A program made the translations under genes and the position numbers. Source: Synechococcales cyanobacterium CNB (GTDB lineage: Bacteria; Planctomycetota; Phycisphaerae; Phycisphaerales; UBA1924). From it: a stretch of 64,000 bases of DNA. The stretch spans positions 177,462 through 241,461 of the forward strand of contig SZOZ01000009.1 of assembly GCA_030263455.1 (NCBI GenBank), given 5' to 3'. The notes beneath the pieces were generated by a model, which worked only from the letters and a program-made list of their open reading frames with translations, ran no database searches and had not been told where the DNA came from. Below are positions 63,887-64,000 of the stretch, piece by piece (position 1 is the stretch's first letter; each line of letters opens with the position of its first letter).

Positions 63887-64000
63887 ACGGGGCAGCTGCT
63901 CGGTGCCGCGGCATGTCCCTCGTCGAGATGCTCGTCGCCATCGCGATCGTTTCGACTCTGCTCGCGCTTGCCGTAGTCGGCATTCGCGGCTCCAGACAGT
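63883..64000 (+). CDS. Prepilin-like protein, cut by the window end
   Basis: Only the first 39 residues are inside the window. RGMSLVEMLVAIAIVSTLLA is a prepilin peptidase cleavage site (Gly before Met, Glu at +5) followed by the hydrophobic helix. The ATG at 63883 overlaps the stop of the MauE-like gene, so it belongs to locus 2. What follows beyond 64000 is unknown. Confidence 0.75.
   Translation, partial: MNGAAARCRGMSLVEMLVAIAIVSTLLALAVVGIRGSRQ

Overview
The window looks like a chromosomal segment of a planctomycete, most likely of the Phycisphaerae/Phycisphaerales. GC content is very high. Supporting signs are secreted proteins ending in short dockerin-like ADFNGD...LDVLAFLNAY...GC tails, prepilin-type proteins with [16 protein letters not shown] leaders, very large AsmA-like proteins, a C39-DUF1573 protein, and a conserved tRNA-Thr/tuf/rpmG/tRNA-Trp/secE/nusG block. 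This assignment rests on reading alone.

Layout. 1-4674: the 5' end of a giant AsmA-like envelope gene on the minus strand. 4884-8335: translation/secretion block read leftwards (promoter, tRNA-Thr, tuf, rpmG, tRNA-Trp, secE, nusG). 8367-14482: a prepilin-like protein, then a tightly overlapped envelope set (LptF-like permease, family-39 glycosyltransferase, PAP2 phosphatase, LptG-like permease). 14510-22317: ferredoxin, O-GlcNAc-transferase-like protein, dxr, RNase E/G with a basic repeat tail, and ptsI. 22484-23860: rho. 23959-27814: a large dockerin protein with a PstS-like region and a second prepilin-like protein. 28042-31444: anmK-murQ (anhydro-MurNAc recycling) and cca. 31535-34289: a tandem pair of exported ClpP/SppA-fold paralogues. 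34404-36152: M3 peptidase. 36274-39863: three consecutive dockerin-tailed secreted proteins, each followed by a hairpin terminator.

40043-43441 and 61736-64000 are two separate loci of similar design. Each starts with a long poly-C tract lying between -35-like and -10-like hexamers. Each encodes a small Cys-rich secreted protein and a secreted protein with a C-terminal membrane anchor. Locus 1 adds a C39-like/DUF1573 protein; locus 2 adds a MauE/DoxX-like membrane protein and a prepilin-like protein cut by the window end. Both read as less GC-rich than their neighbours. This is my main candidate for an undescribed and possibly phase-variable system.

43475-45734: PLP decarboxylase and a lipoprotein. 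45822-53537: HDOD protein and a nonulosonic-acid operon read leftwards (Maf/DUF115 fusion, neuA, neuB, neuC), probably for flagellin glycosylation. A FlgM-like anti-sigma factor at 55477 fits a flagellated cell. 55760-58756: alpha/beta hydrolase, nitroreductase-like and metallo-beta-lactamase-fold proteins. 58864-61649: EF-P-like, AsmA-like and shikimate kinase genes.

Regulation visible in the sequence: a good sigma-70-type promoter before tRNA-Thr (TTGACC-16-TATCAT), frequent ATGA/GTGA overlaps, and three genes (anmK, cca, PLP decarboxylase) with a TACNCT box exactly 6 nt before the start codon and no Shine-Dalgarno, which suggests leaderless mRNAs. G/C homopolymers of 7-10 are common inside genes. 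No CRISPR array, rRNA or insertion sequence was seen.
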